Below are positions 1-9,707 of a DNA stretch of 64,000 nt, in pieces. The stretch lies in IMG/VR virus record IMGVR_UViG_3300012954_004455, positions 28,343 to 92,342 of that record. One strand, 5' to 3'. Below the pieces are notes generated by a model, which did no database searches, had not been told where the DNA came from, and was given only the letters and a program-made list of their open reading frames with translations. The position numbers and the translations under genes were made by a program. Every line of letters starts with the position of its first letter. Positions within the stretch are counted from its first letter, which is position 1. The DNA is from a virus.

Positions 1-1014
1 AATGGACAAAGCTTGAGCTTCTTTCAGAGACCTGGGCTGGGAGATAAGACAACCTTCGACCTACGAAGAGCGGTATTGGCTATTTTGGGGGATGATCAGG
101 AACAACCTGATTTGAATTCTTATGTGAAGGTCATGATGCCAGGAGCGATATCGGTGGTGATTGAGGAAGTGGCAGATGGGGCAGTGATGGAAACTGAGAA
201 TAAGCAGATCAAGGTGATTAGAGGGGGATTTCATCCTAGATTGGGACAGATGATGAGCACTTGGACTGCTGATGGGAAGTTTCTTACGAACCAGCCTCGC
301 AAGAAACGAAGCAGTAGAAAGGTATGGGAGCTGTTACAGGTAGTCTTGAATGATCAGATTATACCTGTGAATGGGATGTTTCCAATTCATATTTCAATGA
401 AGTTTTCGGATGGTAATGAGATAACGGGGACAATTGAGATGCCTGTACAAGGGGCTTTTCCTAATGCTGGGGATTTAATACAAATCCCAGTTGGATGGGA
501 ACACTTAAACCTATCTCAGTATGGGACAAATGGGCAAGATCCAATTGAATGGACTGTGTGGCTCCAACAAGGGAGAGCCATACTATCGGAAAGAATGACC
601 TATACCCTGAGAGGTACGACCTTTTCTTCTATTGAAAGGCAATACTTATTTAGGAACCAACTAGGAGGGTGGGATACCCTCCGAACGACGGGATTGAACC
701 AGACGAAGATTGCTGTCGAAAGAAGTGAGATGCGGATTCCTGGTAGCCCTTTCGATAACTTCGGGCGAAAGGTTTTCTCAACCCTTGGACGAAGCTACCA
801 TAGAGGAGCTCAAGATACAGGAACATTGACGCAAGCAGAAAGAATCTGGTTTAGAGAGTTCATCCGCTCCGAAAATGTGTGGGCAGCGAAAGACGAAGAG
901 CAAAAAGACAACTCCCTCACTCCTATATATATAACCACCCAGAATGTGGCCATATTTGAAGATGAGAATTTTGTGGGAGAGGAGAAGTTTGAATATAAGG
1001 AGGCGTGTGTATGA
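1..1014 (+). CDS. Tail/virion structural protein, 5' end outside window (element A)
   Basis: The reading frame is open to the first base, so the gene begins upstream; a start at TTG 13 is an artefact of the cut. The visible part matches in order the protein at 38058-39227 of element B from about its residue 70 onward, for example the shared GDLIQ(I/F)P(V/I)G motif and the LGG(W/L)DT motif. No catalytic motif is visible. It lies directly upstream of, and overlaps, another tail gene, and three genes upstream of the tape measure, so a distal tail or baseplate role is inferred. Exact function is unknown. Confidence 0.75.
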   Translation, partial: NGQSLSFFQRPGLGDKTTFDLRRAVLAILGDDQEQPDLNSYVKVMMPGAISVVIEEVADGAVMETENKQIKVIRGGFHPRLGQMMSTWTADGKFLTNQPRKKRSSRKVWELLQVVLNDQIIPVNGMFPIHISMKFSDGNEITGTIEMPVQGAFPNAGDLIQIPVGWEHLNLSQYGTNGQDPIEWTVWLQQGRAILSERMTYTLRGTTFSSIERQYLFRNQLGGWDTLRTTGLNQTKIAVERSEMRIPGSPFDNFGRKVFSTLGRSYHRGAQDTGTLTQAERIWFREFIRSENVWAAKDEEQKDNSLTPIYITTQNVAIFEDENFVGEEKFEYKEACV

Positions 1015-2738
1015 TAGAGATAAAGACTGAGAGGGGCAGCTTGGGACTCTACCCAGATACGACAATTCAGTTTGAATTGATTAATCCTCTGTTCTCAGAT
1101 GTAGTGGGATACAATTCTTTTGTTTTCTCCCTCCAGATCCCGAATGATGGAAGGAATGTGGGTGTATTCGAGATGCCTGATGAACCCACGATTATACCGC
1201 GAAATGATACGTTGGCAGCGACCATCCTGTTTGATGGAGTAGAACTATTTGAGGCTACTATAAAAGTGGAAGATGCAAACGACCGAGTGATTAATATCGG
1301 GATTAGTGTCATGGAAGCGAAACTGGCTCAGGAGCTGGATAGAGAACTTACTGAGTTCAATTTAGGAGGAGAAATAAGCTTATCAAATCAATCGGGATAT
1401 AATGGGACAGAGGAGGTTATACAGGTCATGAATGAGGCGGCTAATGGTATGGGGGATTGGCCGTTTACATGCTTTCCATACAAAAATGTATCTCATTACC
1501 CTGAGTTGGTGCACCCCACTACTCCAACAAATTGGGAATATGAGATTATTAACCTATGGGATCAATCAGGAACTTTCTCTCAGGAGGAGCACGCTCATAG
1601 AAGTGGGATTAATGTGGAGAGATACACCGTATCGCCACAGTTCTTTTTATTGTACATCATAAGGGAGCTCCTGCAGGAATTAGGATATGAATTGGTTCCA
1701 TCTGCTTGGACGGAGGATCCAGAGATTCAAAGTGTGGTGGTGTGGAATAACCGAACCCTACAGGATGAACAATATTCTGACAATCTTGGGTCTATGGTGA
1801 TGATATACATGTACCATTACCGAACGGTGATAAAGGCGGCAGAGCATGTGCCTCCGATGAAGGCAAAGGAGTTCTTGAGTTCCATTTGCAAGGTATTCAA
1901 CCTATCCCTTTTCTGTGAAGGGGCTCAAATATCCATTAGAAATAGGGAGGAAGTTGTTCTGGAGGCAGAAGAATTGGATTGGAGGGATAAAGTCACACAT
2001 ATATCGGTAGTGGCAGACTCAAGCGAGAACAAAGATGGGTTTGAGTTCAAGATCGATCGCGACGAAAACGATGAATTGAGCAAACCAGAACTTGACAAAA
2101 GGCCAACCACAGTCGGAGAGGTAAACTTCCCTCATGAGCTACCATTATCTTCAACTATGGATTCTTATTTGGTGAGGGAGACTAATGAAATATATTCGTA
2201 TGGAGACCAAGGATGGGAGCCTGTTACCTGGGATCAATTCACCATGGGAGAAGGCGAGCTCAAGGTGACAACAAAGGCTTCAACGACACGAATGAAAGTG
2301 TTGCCTTGGGGAGGGGGAGACTGGAGGATTCCAGCAGTAGATATGCCTGGTAGCTCGGAAGGTATTGCGGGTATGCAACATCCGTTTGGGTTGCGACTGT
2401 TATTCTATCGAGGAATATATGCGGATATTCCTAATGGAGTGGCATACCCACACGCTGATGCATCACCAGTTAGAGGGATTTATAATTATTCTCTCCATTG
2501 GGAAGGGGAGAGAGGCTTATATAAGTCCTGGTGGGAAGGCTGGCACAACGTACAAAGTAAACAGATCATTCGAGGGAGCGTCCGAATTAATATTATGGAT
2601 ATTAAAACGCCCCCTTGGGAGAAGAAAGTTCGTATGAGAACCTCAATTGGCGAAATTGGGGTGTTTGTGAAAAGGTTGAATGTTTCTCTTTCGATGAGTG
2701 GCATACTCCCTGCCGAGGGAGAGTTTATGAGCCTGTGA
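1011..2738 (+). CDS. Large tail/baseplate-like structural protein
   Basis: A 575-residue protein, full-length homologue of 40038-41786. The N-terminus (MIEIKTERGSL against MLEIRTPKGSL) fixes the start at ATG 1011, preceded by the Shine-Dalgarno sequence AAGGAGG at 997-1003; an in-frame GTG at 1005 is not needed. It overlaps the end of the previous gene by 4 bases. The protein is rich in predicted beta structure with many aromatic residues and has no transmembrane segment or recognisable enzyme motif. Position immediately before the tape-measure cluster and conservation in both prophages support a virion tail component such as a baseplate or tail-tip protein (inference). Confidence 0.75.
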   Translation: MIEIKTERGSLGLYPDTTIQFELINPLFSDVVGYNSFVFSLQIPNDGRNVGVFEMPDEPTIIPRNDTLAATILFDGVELFEATIKVEDANDRVINIGISVMEAKLAQELDRELTEFNLGGEISLSNQSGYNGTEEVIQVMNEAANGMGDWPFTCFPYKNVSHYPELVHPTTPTNWEYEIINLWDQSGTFSQEEHAHRSGINVERYTVSPQFFLLYIIRELLQELGYELVPSAWTEDPEIQSVVVWNNRTLQDEQYSDNLGSMVMIYMYHYRTVIKAAEHVPPMKAKEFLSSICKVFNLSLFCEGAQISIRNREEVVLEAEELDWRDKVTHISVVADSSENKDGFEFKIDRDENDELSKPELDKRPTTVGEVNFPHELPLSSTMDSYLVRETNEIYSYGDQGWEPVTWDQFTMGEGELKVTTKASTTRMKVLPWGGGDWRIPAVDMPGSSEGIAGMQHPFGLRLLFYRGIYADIPNGVAYPHADASPVRGIYNYSLHWEGERGLYKSWWEGWHNVQSKQIIRGSVRINIMDIKTPPWEKKVRMRTSIGEIGVFVKRLNVSLSMSGILPAEGEFMSL

Positions 2739-2739
2739 T

Positions 2740-3288
2740 ATGGATGAAAAACTTAGAGAGGAGTTCCTAAGAGAAACTATCCTAAAATGGATTGGGCATG
2801 CTAGGAAGGAGCTCATAAAACGAGTAAAGAAAAAGGAAAAACATCTGCCAGAAGGTTTGGCTGATGATATATGGTTTGACCTATCTGTTGGGGTGGTCAC
2901 CAAAATAACCCTCTCTCTGGGAAGCAAAGGGGACGCGGCGAGGATGATAGACATCAAAAAGCTTAAATGGGAGAAAGTTCCCCATAAAGCAATCTCGCTA
3001 TGGGTCACCAAACATTATTCTAGACTCAGAAAAAGAAAGGTGCCAGGGTATAAAAATCAGCCTAAAAAATTAACAAAGGAAAAGCAAATCGAACGGATAG
3101 CAGCAGCTATCGCGTTTCGCAAAAGGTCAAGACCCGCACACTCCTCAAAAGGACGGTGGCTATACGCTAAGCGCATATATCAATTGATAAGTGTGCTTGA
3201 AGATATGCTGCGAAGAGAACAACATGATTGGCTCAAGAAAAAACTAAAGAATGAATTTGAGAACTTGCCCACAGTCGAGTTCTTCTAG
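2740..3288 (+). CDS. Small basic protein upstream of tape measure
   Basis: 182 residues, very lysine/arginine-rich, with long helical stretches and a conserved core IWFDLSVGV...GDAARMIDIKKLKW that matches INFDIQVAG...AGRFVDIKVKEW in the homologue at 41783-42307. The C-terminal helix (LEDMLRREQHDWLKKKLKNEF) also aligns. Start ATG 2740 follows the upstream stop by one base. It sits between the baseplate-like gene and the tape measure in both elements, suggesting a tail assembly or completion factor, but the fold is not recognised and function is unassigned. Confidence 0.7.
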   Translation: MDEKLREEFLRETILKWIGHARKELIKRVKKKEKHLPEGLADDIWFDLSVGVVTKITLSLGSKGDAARMIDIKKLKWEKVPHKAISLWVTKHYSRLRKRKVPGYKNQPKKLTKEKQIERIAAAIAFRKRSRPAHSSKGRWLYAKRIYQLISVLEDMLRREQHDWLKKKLKNEFENLPTVEFF

Positions 3289-3304
3289 TAGCCTAATGTC
3301 CTAT

Positions 3305-3339
3305 CCACATCAGCGAGAAATTTATCTCTTGCTGATATG
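3305..3339 (+). promoter_or_regulatory. Hairpin ending at the tape-measure start codon
   Basis: ATCAGC (3309-3314) plus GAGA (3315-3318) pair with TCTC (3325-3328) plus GCTGAT (3331-3336), with a TT bulge. The right arm ends on the base before ATG 3337. Such a stem would mask the initiation region of the tape-measure mRNA; regulatory meaning is inferred. Confidence 0.4.
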
Positions 3340-6300
3340 GCGAGAAACTCAGACATAGCTCACTTAAGTGTTTTCGTGGACGGTACTCCCGTAACGAACA
3401 CGATTAAGAGCCTAGCGAAGGACTTTCGTAAGCTTAAACGGGAGGTTGAATCAACCAGTCAATCAAACGCAGATTTCCAAGAGAAGGCCAAAGAATACGG
3501 TCGCGTCCGAAATGAGTTGGTTGGACTTAGAAAAGAACTCAAACAGATAGCCTGGGAAGTTCAAGGTATCCCTGAAGACTCCATCGAGGGACTCACGAAA
3601 AGAGCGTCTCAATTGGAAGAACAGATGGGGAAGCTCTCTACGAGTTCTCAAGAGTACAAGCAAAAACTTCTGGAATATGATGAGGTAAAAAAGACGTTGG
3701 AGAGGGTCAAAGCAGAGGCTAAGGCTCTCACTGAGGTCGTTGAATCGGTTCCAAAGGACTCGATTCAAGGCATGAAAAACAGGTTGGAGGAATTGAATGA
3801 GCAACTCATCAAGGCCAAAAGGGGGGGAGAGAAGTTTGTAGCGTTATCGGCAGCCTTTAAGACTCTGTCTCAAGAAATCAAGGAAACGGAAAAGGAGGCA
3901 AAAAAGCTGGAGGAGGCCATAGAAAGCTTTCCTAAAGGAAGTCTTAAGGCAGCGGAGTCGGAGGTGAAAGAACTACGAGAAGAACTATCCAGACTTCCAG
4001 AGGAAAGTGAGGAGTTTAATTCGAAGGTACAAGAACTCAGAAATGCCGAAAAACGTTTTGATAACGTCAAGAATAAGGTGAAAGGGGTCACTGAAGCCTT
4101 CAAGACCCAGAAGGGATCAATAAAGGATTTGGAACGGGAATTCAACAAATTGAATAACGAAATCAGATCAATTAACCCAGAAACCCAAAAATTCAATGAG
4201 AAGCTGAAGGAACTGGCAAAGACTGAAAAAAGCCTCGACAGAGCGAGACGCTCTATGAACAGATTCAAAGCCTCTCAAAAGCAAAGTATTTCCATTACTC
4301 AAAGACTAGGGAAATTTATGAAAGCCAATTGGATAGCCTTAGTGGCAGTCATTGGTATGGCTATAAAGAAAGGTCTTGAATATGCCTGGCGACTCAGCCA
4401 GGAAATGGAAGAGCTCAGGGGAAAGATCAATATCCTCACGGGAGAAGTTGGGGATAGTTTAAATAAGGTCTCGGCTAGGGTCAAAGCACTTAGCAATATC
4501 TTCGAAATTTCGATAAAAGAGATATTAGAAGCGGGACAGTCTCTAAGCACAGCTTTTGGCAAAAAAATGTATGAATCCTTAGATAGCCTTGCTAAAGGAT
4601 TAATCTTGGTAGGCGACAAAGCTGGAGAACTCTTAGATCAAATCTACGAATATAGCTCCCGACTTGAAGAAGCTGGATTCATAGCATCCCAAGCTGTTGC
4701 CCTAATAGTCAATTCGATTAACATGGGGACGTTCAATGATTCCCTTGTTGATTCAGTGAAAGAACTCGATTTGCGTTTGGAACAACTGAGTGAATCCGCA
4801 AAAAATCTACTCAACTTAAAGTTTGGCAAAGAACTGACTGAACAGATATTGGCAAATTCGGGGGATACAGTTAAAGCACTCCAACTGATATCGGGAGGAA
4901 TCGCGGAACTCCTAGAAAATGGAGAAGATGTGAATGAGTTAGTTTCTGTTCTTTTTGGAGAGCCAGGCGAAAACCTTACCGCTGGGAACATTGCAAGGAT
5001 AAAGGACATGAACCTGAACCTTGATGAACTTGTGGGAACAGGTAATACATATATACAACTCAAGCAAAGGGAACTCATACTTGAGGAAAAAGCGGCTATA
5101 GCAAGTGCCTCTTTATCCCAAGAAATAGAGGGGCTTTCGGCATGGTTTAGAAGGGCAGGGAAAAACATATCGAGGTTTTTCGTCGGAGGGCTTGCCGCCA
5201 CTCTGAAATTCTTCAATTATCTTCCTGGCCGTATTAAAATATTCGGGAGCTTAATGTCTCATGCTGCTGCAAAGTTTGCGAATGCTTGGATAAAGGTCAT
5301 CAATAGAATAAGGAAATCCTTAGGGTTCGATCCAGTAAAAGAGTTTGAGGCCAGTGGGGAGAATATCCGTAACGCACGAAAGGCTTTACAAGAAAAGATT
5401 GCTAAGGATAAAAGGGATTATGAGGCATCACAAGCCGTAGAAAACCTTAAAAACATCAAGCAATACAAAGCTGCTGAAAGACTTGAGAGGGTGAAACAGG
5501 AAGTTGCAACTCAAAAGGCAGAAAGAAAAACATACAAAGAAGAGGCCGATAAGATGTCCAAGCTCAGAGCAGAATCTCAAGCAGAGATTGAGAGGTTGCA
5601 AATAGAGCTTATGGAGGACGGACTTGAGAAAAAAATAACTCTCCTTCGGTTCGAGACTCGCAAAAAAATTGAAGCTATCAAAGGAGGTCAAGCAGAAATT
5701 GAGCAATTAACCCTCTTATACGAAAAGAGGCTTGCCAAACAGATAAAAGCATTAAGAAAAGAAGAAGAAGTAGAGAACGCAGCAGCTCGTGCGAAGGATG
5801 CAAGCGAAGCCAAAGAATCACGAGATAAAGAGTACGCCCAGAGACTGGAGAGCCTAAAAAGGAGTAGAGACGAGGAAGCCCTTATAGACACACAAACCGC
5901 TGTAGAAAAAATACGTAATGGCGAAGATAGTGTAGTTGCAGAAGAGGTACTCAACCAACAGCTTCTTGACGGCCAAATAGATTTCTTGGAAGCGAAGAAA
6001 GAGCTTCAACAGGAATTCGGGATGGATTCTCTGGAAACACAGACCCAAATCGAGCAAATGAAACTCGATGAGGCAAGAAGGAGGGCTGAAGAAGAACTCG
6101 AAATCGAAAGGGAAAAAGAGGAAAAGAAGGAACAAGCAAAGCAACAAGCCCTTACAAAGACCAGGCAACTGGGACAGGCCATGACAGCCTTTTGGAAGGC
6201 TAAGTTGGATGAAGAACTAGATCTTCTCGATCAACAAAAAGAGGCTGAACTTGAAAAAGCGGGGGACAACGAGGCTGCCAGAGCTGAAATAGAGGCAAAG

Positions 6301-6918
6301 TTCCAAGAGAAAAAGGAAGAGGCTCAGAAAAAAGCAGCAAAAAAACAGAAAGGGGTATCCATAGCCAATACCCTAATAAACACGGCAGAATCTATAGTGA
6401 AGACAGGGGCTACCTTAGGATATCCCCTAGCCATTCCGTTTCAGGTCATGGCTGGGGCGATTGGAGCTCTCCAGATCGCTACTATAAGGAAACAAAAATT
6501 TGCAGACGGGGGCTTCACAGGTGAAGCACCTTGGGGAGCCGTTCCTGATGAAACGGGAGAGATTCCAGTCGGTCTAGTCCATAGACACGAATATATTGTA
6601 CCAAGGAGAGTCGTTGAAGATCCTGCTTCAATACCTCTCATAAAGTCTCTAGAACGTATGAGAAGAGGCCAAAAATTCGCGGATGGGGGCATGGCATTGG
6701 ACTCCCCTACCCTCTCCCATTCAAATATAGACGTAAACCCGTCTGACGATTCACTTGCTGCAGTAGGGCAGAAGATGGACAAAATCCATCATACCCTACA
6801 ACGGATGAGGGACGATATTCAAAACCAACGTTTGGTCTCCATAATCGGAGAAAAAGAAGCAAATGTAATTGATAAAGCACAAAAAGAACTCTACAGGAGA
6901 AGAGGGACTGCACTATGA
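3337..6918 (+). CDS. Tail tape measure protein
   Basis: 1193 residues. Residues 20-315 are five tandem 57-60-residue coiled-coil repeats, each opening with (P)xDSI/GSI-type and ending near a proline, rich in Lys/Glu. A hydrophobic segment follows at about 327-345 (NWIALVAVIGMAIKKG). The middle (about 700-1000) is further charged coiled coil. The C-terminus has the FADGG...GEIPVGLVHRHEYIVPRRVV pattern seen in Bacteroidota tape measures and shared with 42341-45352. The family sets tail length and lies in the tail lumen before DNA ejection. The element B protein has a single N-terminal repeat unit, so A has expanded by internal duplication. Confidence 0.9.
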   Translation: MARNSDIAHLSVFVDGTPVTNTIKSLAKDFRKLKREVESTSQSNADFQEKAKEYGRVRNELVGLRKELKQIAWEVQGIPEDSIEGLTKRASQLEEQMGKLSTSSQEYKQKLLEYDEVKKTLERVKAEAKALTEVVESVPKDSIQGMKNRLEELNEQLIKAKRGGEKFVALSAAFKTLSQEIKETEKEAKKLEEAIESFPKGSLKAAESEVKELREELSRLPEESEEFNSKVQELRNAEKRFDNVKNKVKGVTEAFKTQKGSIKDLEREFNKLNNEIRSINPETQKFNEKLKELAKTEKSLDRARRSMNRFKASQKQSISITQRLGKFMKANWIALVAVIGMAIKKGLEYAWRLSQEMEELRGKINILTGEVGDSLNKVSARVKALSNIFEISIKEILEAGQSLSTAFGKKMYESLDSLAKGLILVGDKAGELLDQIYEYSSRLEEAGFIASQAVALIVNSINMGTFNDSLVDSVKELDLRLEQLSESAKNLLNLKFGKELTEQILANSGDTVKALQLISGGIAELLENGEDVNELVSVLFGEPGENLTAGNIARIKDMNLNLDELVGTGNTYIQLKQRELILEEKAAIASASLSQEIEGLSAWFRRAGKNISRFFVGGLAATLKFFNYLPGRIKIFGSLMSHAAAKFANAWIKVINRIRKSLGFDPVKEFEASGENIRNARKALQEKIAKDKRDYEASQAVENLKNIKQYKAAERLERVKQEVATQKAERKTYKEEADKMSKLRAESQAEIERLQIELMEDGLEKKITLLRFETRKKIEAIKGGQAEIEQLTLLYEKRLAKQIKALRKEEEVENAAARAKDASEAKESRDKEYAQRLESLKRSRDEEALIDTQTAVEKIRNGEDSVVAEEVLNQQLLDGQIDFLEAKKELQQEFGMDSLETQTQIEQMKLDEARRRAEEELEIEREKEEKKEQAKQQALTKTRQLGQAMTAFWKAKLDEELDLLDQQKEAELEKAGDNEAARAEIEAKFQEKKEEAQKKAAKKQKGVSIANTLINTAESIVKTGATLGYPLAIPFQVMAGAIGALQIATIRKQKFADGGFTGEAPWGAVPDETGEIPVGLVHRHEYIVPRRVVEDPASIPLIKSLERMRRGQKFADGGMALDSPTLSHSNIDVNPSDDSLAAVGQKMDKIHHTLQRMRDDIQNQRLVSIIGEKEANVIDKAQKELYRRRGTAL

Positions 6919-7736
6919 CAATCGCTGAATGGGAACGTAATAAAACATGGGAAGCGACGGAAAACCTCATTAAAAAATATGGGAGTAAGAGGATGAGGCT
7001 CTTACTACGAGTGACCAGTAAAAAAAATCTTAGCAATCGACGGATTCTGGAGAAACATCTTCTTCAGATTAAGAAAAAACATCAAACAAACCCAAGGTCA
7101 AACCCAGGGTCAAACCCAGGGTCAAACCCAAGGTCAAACCCAGGGTCAAACCCAAGGTCAAACCCAAGGTCAAACCCAAGGTCAAACCCAAGGTCAAACC
7201 CAAGGTCAAACCCAGAGTCAAACCCGTATAGTGGGCTTTCTTTCAGGTTTCGAGTTAAATCGGGAGTACCCGATATACAAAAGATCGACCTAAGGATTGT
7301 AGAATTGGCAATAGAGAGAGATTTCTGCATCAACTGTGTAGAAATCATATATAAGAACGGGCGATATTCTGAAGAACAAATCAAGAGGAATAGAAGAGCC
7401 GTAATAATCTTGAACAGGATTAATAAAGAACTCTCGGATCTTAAATCCAGAAGAGAAATTCTAGAGAACTCGATTATGGCAGAAGAGCCGCTGGCAGATG
7501 ACCTAGTTATATCCTTCGCCAAAAGAAAATACTCAACAAAGGATATAAATGCGATGGATAAATCGGAATTAAAGGATCTTAAAGCGCGTATTTCTACACG
7601 CGCCTCTCAATATAGATCGAAAGCTAAACTGCAAGAAAGCACCACACGCCTCAATACAATTCTAAAAATCAAAACTTTAGAAGGTTATCTAGATCTAATC
7701 CAAGCGGAGGAAAGAAAAAGGAAGATTAAGAAATGA
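6915..7736 (+). CDS. Protein with NPxS minisatellite, between tape measure and terminase
   Basis: 273 residues; ATG overlaps the tape-measure stop (ATGA). Residues 59-106 are twelve tandem four-residue units NPRS or NPGS (last two NPES, NPYS) encoded by a 12-bp DNA repeat at 7089-7232. The remainder is a basic, helical protein; its C-terminal part (about 195-265) aligns with the C-terminus of 45349-46044, which lacks the repeat. The gene precedes the small terminase in both elements with overlapping stop/start codons. Function is unknown; a tail or DNA-packaging accessory role is possible from position. Confidence 0.65.
   Translation: MTIAEWERNKTWEATENLIKKYGSKRMRLLLRVTSKKNLSNRRILEKHLLQIKKKHQTNPRSNPGSNPGSNPRSNPGSNPRSNPRSNPRSNPRSNPRSNPESNPYSGLSFRFRVKSGVPDIQKIDLRIVELAIERDFCINCVEIIYKNGRYSEEQIKRNRRAVIILNRINKELSDLKSRREILENSIMAEEPLADDLVISFAKRKYSTKDINAMDKSELKDLKARISTRASQYRSKAKLQESTTRLNTILKIKTLEGYLDLIQAEERKRKIKK
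7089..7232 (+). repeat. 12-bp in-frame tandem repeat (12 units)
   Basis: Twelve contiguous copies of a 12-bp unit of the form AACCCAAGGTCA, varying mainly at one A/G position that switches Arg (AGG) and Gly (GGG) codons. Unit length is a multiple of three, so slippage would change protein length by four residues without a frameshift. Confidence 0.95.
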
Positions 7737-8191
7737 AGAACGGGATCATAAAAAAAATAATAAGTCATTATCAAAAAGGAACAGTATTATCACCTCCTGA
7801 AGAAGGCTATAGAAACACCTTACTCAAGGTGGTGGAGCTCCACAGAAAAGGATGCTCCAAAACGGAAATAATTAAACAAATAAAAGAGGACGGGGGGCTA
7901 CCTCAATGGAAGGTATACCAAGCGTATGAACATGCTTGGAAACTCTTTGCTATAATATTCGACATATCTGACGAGGCGAAGAGAGCTATGGTTGGCCAAT
8001 TCTATTTGGATTTGGCCGAGCGAGCGAAAGCTAAAAAGAATCTCGCCATAGAAAAAGGGGCAATTGATTCCTATGCAAAACTTCATGGCTTGTTTAAAAA
8101 CAAGTCGAAAGAGGAAGACAAAACAGTAATAAGACGCCCCAAAAGGCGATATAGTACAGATCCCTCTGTACTTGATATAAGAAAGGAATAG
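7733..8191 (+). CDS. terS: Putative terminase small subunit
   Basis: 152 residues, overlapping the preceding stop by 4 bases and ending 2 bases before the large terminase. An N-terminal region resembling a helix-turn-helix (CSKTEIIKQIKEDGGLPQWKVYQAYEHAW, about residues 42-70) is followed by a helical domain and a C-terminal KLHGLFKNK segment, which is typical of small terminases that end near KL.GLY. The homologue at 46029-46487 keeps KLTGLYEN. The family recognises the phage packaging site and stimulates the large subunit. Assignment rests on position plus this layout. Confidence 0.65.
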   Translation: MKNGIIKKIISHYQKGTVLSPPEEGYRNTLLKVVELHRKGCSKTEIIKQIKEDGGLPQWKVYQAYEHAWKLFAIIFDISDEAKRAMVGQFYLDLAERAKAKKNLAIEKGAIDSYAKLHGLFKNKSKEEDKTVIRRPKRRYSTDPSVLDIRKE

Positions 8192-8193
8192 GA

Positions 8194-9705
8194 ATGCAAG
8201 AGTTAGTATATGTACATGCCAAACAGAAACTCTTCTTGGAAGCAATCTTTTCCGCTTTATACAAGATATTCGTTCTGATAGCGGGACGAGGATCTGGAAA
8301 GTCAAGCGTAGGAGGTATATACCTAGAGGAATGTGTCCATGCGATGCCTGGCAGCTCGGGCTTCATCGGCTCCCACACAGCCGAAACAATAAGTAACAGG
8401 ATTATTCCATCTATGAAAATCGTTTGGGAGGAGATGGGATACATAGAGGGAGTTCATTACAAGGTCGGAGGAACTCCGCCTTCCAATTTCGAAAAGCCAA
8501 AAGCGGTTCCAGACGATTATAGGAATGTGATATCATGGTATAATGGTACGGTTATCTATATGATTTCATTCTTCAATGACAAAGGAGGAAGGGGGGCTAA
8601 TTTCCAGTTTGGATTGGTTGATGAAGCGACCCTAGTAAAAGAGAGTAACTTCGCCCCTAATATCATCCCTGCATTACGAGGTATGGGTCATGTAACAACT
8701 TTGAATCCGATAGATCATAGAGAACCTAGATGGGGGAAACTGGTGGAGATAGACGATGAGTTCTATGAGGAACTCAAATGGGAAGAATGCCCCCTTTGGG
8801 GAACCCTGATGCTAATGGGGTCAAGAGCTTGGCATGAAATCGGGAAATGGGTTGAAGCTTATCAAGAAAAAGAAGAAATAAAAATTGCAGACGAGGTTTA
8901 CAGAACTTTCTATATGGAGATGACTGCATTGGACAATCCCCTCACTGGGGAGAAGTATGTAGCCTTAATGCGTTATCACCTAGAAGAGGCTGTATTCGCC
9001 TTGGAGATAATGAATAAGAAACTCAACGTTGAAGATAGACTCAAATTCTATCCTTCATGGCAGGATAAGATTCATACGATATTCCACAACCCCTACAAGA
9101 AAGATAAAGGTCTCATAATATCTTGGGACTTCGGTAGTTATACCAAGGCTACTGTGTGGCAGGAGCAAGAGGATTATCTATATGGTATAATGGAGTTCGA
9201 GTCCGACAAGGGTTTGGTCTCCGACGTATGTAACCAAATCATTGAGTTCTTCAAGGATCACGGGGACAAGCATATAGAACTCCAAGGAGATGTGAACGGG
9301 ATGTATACTCCATACTCCAAAAACAGCAATAAGAGTATACATGAGGTGATTATTGAACGCTTATCCAAACAGTTTAGTATCACCCCGATACAGAACACCC
9401 ACAACCCTCCTCACACCAGCAAATATGAAATGCTAAATGATGTGTTTGCTGAAACATTTCCTTCTCTCCCCAAAATTCGAATATATGCACCCCAGATGCA
9501 AAAGACGTGCATAAGCATCAAGCTAACCAAAAGACTAGACGATGGCTCAGGCAGGAAAGATAAAAGAAGCGAGCATCCACTAGAAAAGACTCCTCAAAAG
9601 CACGCCACACACGGAAGCGATACCGTTGATTATGTAATCTACAACAAATACAAAAGTAGATGGATTGGCGGAGGGACTGGGAAGGGTTATGCTAGCGTGA
9701 ATTAG
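8194..9705 (+). CDS. terL: Terminase large subunit
   Basis: 503 residues. N-terminal ATPase: Walker A GRGSGKS at about residues 31-37 and Walker B LVDEA at about 143-147. C-terminal RNase H-like nuclease: ISWDFG at about 309-314 gives a first acidic ligand, and GDVNGMY at about 366-372 a second. These are the hallmarks of phage DNA-packaging motors that pump and cut DNA at the portal. Residues near 400-415 (NPPHTSK) are shared with the element B protein at 46477-47982 (NPPHATK). Length is normal for the family. A conserved non-coding element follows the stop. Confidence 0.9.
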   Translation: MQELVYVHAKQKLFLEAIFSALYKIFVLIAGRGSGKSSVGGIYLEECVHAMPGSSGFIGSHTAETISNRIIPSMKIVWEEMGYIEGVHYKVGGTPPSNFEKPKAVPDDYRNVISWYNGTVIYMISFFNDKGGRGANFQFGLVDEATLVKESNFAPNIIPALRGMGHVTTLNPIDHREPRWGKLVEIDDEFYEELKWEECPLWGTLMLMGSRAWHEIGKWVEAYQEKEEIKIADEVYRTFYMEMTALDNPLTGEKYVALMRYHLEEAVFALEIMNKKLNVEDRLKFYPSWQDKIHTIFHNPYKKDKGLIISWDFGSYTKATVWQEQEDYLYGIMEFESDKGLVSDVCNQIIEFFKDHGDKHIELQGDVNGMYTPYSKNSNKSIHEVIIERLSKQFSITPIQNTHNPPHTSKYEMLNDVFAETFPSLPKIRIYAPQMQKTCISIKLTKRLDDGSGRKDKRSEHPLEKTPQKHATHGSDTVDYVIYNKYKSRWIGGGTGKGYASVN

Positions 9706-9707
9706 CA

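Noticed and set aside
1-60. Truncated pseudogene at the left edge
   Set aside because: The frame is open to base 1 and the element B homologue shows the missing part would lie upstream; the cut is the window edge.
3463-6782. Several long reverse-strand frames under the tape-measure gene
   Set aside because: They are serine/phenylalanine-rich mirror frames of a lysine/glutamate-rich coiled-coil gene, with no start signals or homologues in element B.
7089-7232. Possible CRISPR or other array-like repeat
   Set aside because: Units are contiguous 12-bp copies without spacers and lie in frame within a gene; no cas gene is present.
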